Positions 56,801 to 57,818 of a stretch of DNA of 57,818 bases are shown piece by piece. The notes under the pieces were generated by a model. The model made no database searches, was not told the DNA's origin, and was given only the letters and a program-made list of their open reading frames with translations. The DNA comes from Bordetella parapertussis (GTDB taxonomy: Bacteria > Pseudomonadota > Gammaproteobacteria > Burkholderiales > SG8-41): contig CAMBCF010000011.1 of NCBI GenBank assembly GCA_945864585.1, positions 1 through 57,818 of the forward strand, in the 5' to 3' direction. Position numbers and translations under genes: made by a program. The stretch's first letter is position 1; each line of letters starts with the position of its first letter.

Positions 56801-57434
56801 TTGTACTGTGTTAATAATTATGGCATTCCTCTGACATCTTTACACAGCCACGGAGGTTTGTCATGGGAATCGGAGCGGAAAGGCGATTTGAACGCTACGC
56901 TGAGTCGATGGTTCAGGCACTGGGGCATGCGGATCGGGCGGCCCCGGCGCGCCAGTATCTGCGCGGCTTGATGCTGCCGGGGCAACGCAAGAGTGTCGAG
57001 CCGATGGCCGCACGGGTGCAACCCGAGGGTGTGCGCTCGGCGCACCAGTCGATGCATCACCTGGTAGCCGAGTCTGAATGGAGTGATAGCGCGTTGCTTG
57101 CGGCGGTGGCCGACAAAGTGGCGCCGGTGCTCACCGAGTCGGGCCGGGCACCGTGTTACTGGATTCATCATGCGAGCTTGTGTGTCGCTGCCTATGGCTT
57201 CCTCATGTTGGAGCGATTGTCCGGCGTTAAAAAAAACACCGCTCGACTTCAAACGCCTGCCATACCCGAAGGCTTCCTCCCGCGCGGGTCTGTCCCCGAT
57301 GCAGCGCCACGTCCCGTGGTCCATCGCAACCGTACGCTATCGGCTGGGGCGCGCCATCGCTCGAAGTCTTTCGCTATGCCCGTGCTGCGGAAAGTCGTAG
57401 GTACGGCCAGCTAGACATTAATAACACAGTACAA
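56801..57434 (+). mobile_element. Internally deleted IS701-like element
   Basis: A 634-bp element bounded by inverted ends TTGTACTGTGTTAATAA (56801-56817) and the complement at 57418-57434 (15 of 17 match). Flanks are CTAT and CTAA, close to the 4-bp YTAR target of the IS701 family. An intact member would be about 1.4 kb or more; the middle of the transposase is missing. Confidence 0.8.
56863..57414 (+). pseudogene. IS701-type transposase with internal deletion
   Basis: The first 95 or so residues (RRFERYAESMVQALGHADRAAPARQYL, then LPGQRKSVEPMAARV and HQSMHHLVAESEWSD) are those of IS701 transposases. The sequence then jumps to the C-terminal HHASLCVAAYGFLMLERL, so the catalytic DDE core is lost. 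Near 57230 a run of A shifts the frame: the rest of the true C-terminus (FKRLPYPKAS, RHVPWSIATVRYRL) is in another frame. It cannot transpose by itself, but its intact ends could be moved by a full copy elsewhere. Confidence 0.82.
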
Positions 57435-57507
57435 CTAATGGGTGACCCCTATGTGGTCTGAGTGTCTGGCTATTAAATTAGCTAACCTATTAGAGTAATG
57501 TACACCT

Positions 57508-57664
57508 TTGGAAAAGAGGAAGCCCAACTACCCGTTGTCCGGTGTGCTGGCAATCGTCGCTGCCAGCGGAGTTGATGCTTTTACTCAGACGGCTTTGCAT
57601 GGCGCTTGGGAATTGGGGCTTACTTCTGAAGGTGCAGTTGGCGTAGTGCTTAGCCTTCGGCAAT
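57508..57664 (+). pseudogene. mqsR: MqsR toxin, 5' fragment
   Basis: Starting at TTG 57508 the frame reads MEKRKPNYPLSGVLAIVAA, then TQTALHGAWELGLTSEGAVGVVLSL, which matches the first half of MqsR, the mRNA interferase of a type II toxin-antitoxin pair (about 98 residues). After about residue 52 it runs into insertion-sequence end repeats and stops at 57699, so the catalytic C-terminal half is lost. An mqsA antitoxin gene would normally follow; it is not visible before the window ends. Confidence 0.75.
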
Positions 57665-57818
57665 CAAACCCCCAGCGGCCACCCAAACTCCCCCAGTGAT
57701 GGCCACTTCAAAATCCCCCAGTAGCGGGTAAGCCGATGTAATAAATTGGCGTAACCCGCGGTAGTGCCGACAGGACATCATCGCCCCTTTATTAAACGAG
57801 GGGATTGGGAGTGAATGT
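57665..57818 (+). mobile_element. End of an IS21-like element
   Basis: Three spaced copies of CCCCCAG, two preceded or followed by GGCCAC words (57668-57722: CCCCCAGCGGCCACCC, CCCCCAGTGATGGCCAC, CCCCCAGTAGCGGG), are the repeated terminal type of IS21-family elements. A GGGAGTGAATG at the window edge may start istA. The element interrupts mqsR; the rest lies outside the window. Confidence 0.65.

Overview
The window reads as chromosomal DNA of a GC-rich betaproteobacterium, most like Burkholderiales/Nitrosomonadales. The reasons are an alaC-hom-thrC amino-acid operon, two Bug-type periplasmic receptors, a DctPQM TRAP transporter, a DUF4212 plus VC_2705-type sodium symporter pair, a CbrA/CrbS-like symporter-kinase, and a dif-like XerCD site right after a truncated phnC. 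No rRNA or CRISPR array is visible. There is one tRNA, tRNA-Ser(GGA).

Layout. 1-1000: 3' end of phnC, dif-like site, YgfX-like membrane protein. 1-2.6 kb: MerR-type HTH / PAS-like / class III nucleotide cyclase fusion with a dyad over its own promoter. 2.9-7 kb: leftward acyl-CoA catabolism cluster (paaH-like, thiolase, gcdH). 7-20 kb: housekeeping and miscellaneous enzymes (YlqF GTPase, DUF349 protein, amidase, quinone reductase, PrpF with an FMN glutamate-synthase-like protein, NadC, GST, TPR protein). 20-22 kb: decayed hybrid histidine kinase. 22-26 kb: alaC-hom-thrC. 26-31.6 kb: Mth938-like protein, HDAC-like deacetylase, and moxR-DUF58-tgpA. 31.7-40.5 kb: acetate/carboxylate block (acs, symporter-kinase, lone receiver, OmpR-type regulator, DUF4212 and symporter). 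41.6-44.4 kb: tRNA-Ser followed by a degraded integrated element with an IS1634-like insertion and a primase fragment. 44.5-54.4 kb: solute receptors, broken chemoreceptor, Ser/Thr kinase with a cyclic-nucleotide domain, TRAP operon, broken response-regulator/cyclase. 54.5-56.7 kb: VOC protein, TenA, ThiD. 56.8 kb to the end: internally deleted IS701-like element, an MqsR toxin fragment and the end of an IS21-like element.

How it fits together. The acetate block combines an activating enzyme, a sensor carrying a symporter module and a real symporter, so it probably senses and takes up acetate or a related short carboxylate. The fatty/aromatic acyl-CoA cluster would deliver acetyl-CoA. Signalling genes are unusually decayed here: a hybrid kinase, a chemoreceptor and a regulator-cyclase are all pseudogenes. 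An intact MerR-cyclase and an intact kinase with a cNMP-binding domain remain and could form a cyclic-nucleotide route. The dif-like site, IS debris, mini-elements and broken toxin-antitoxin genes suit a terminus-proximal, rearranging region. All functional assignments are from reading motifs in the sequence; no database search was possible.
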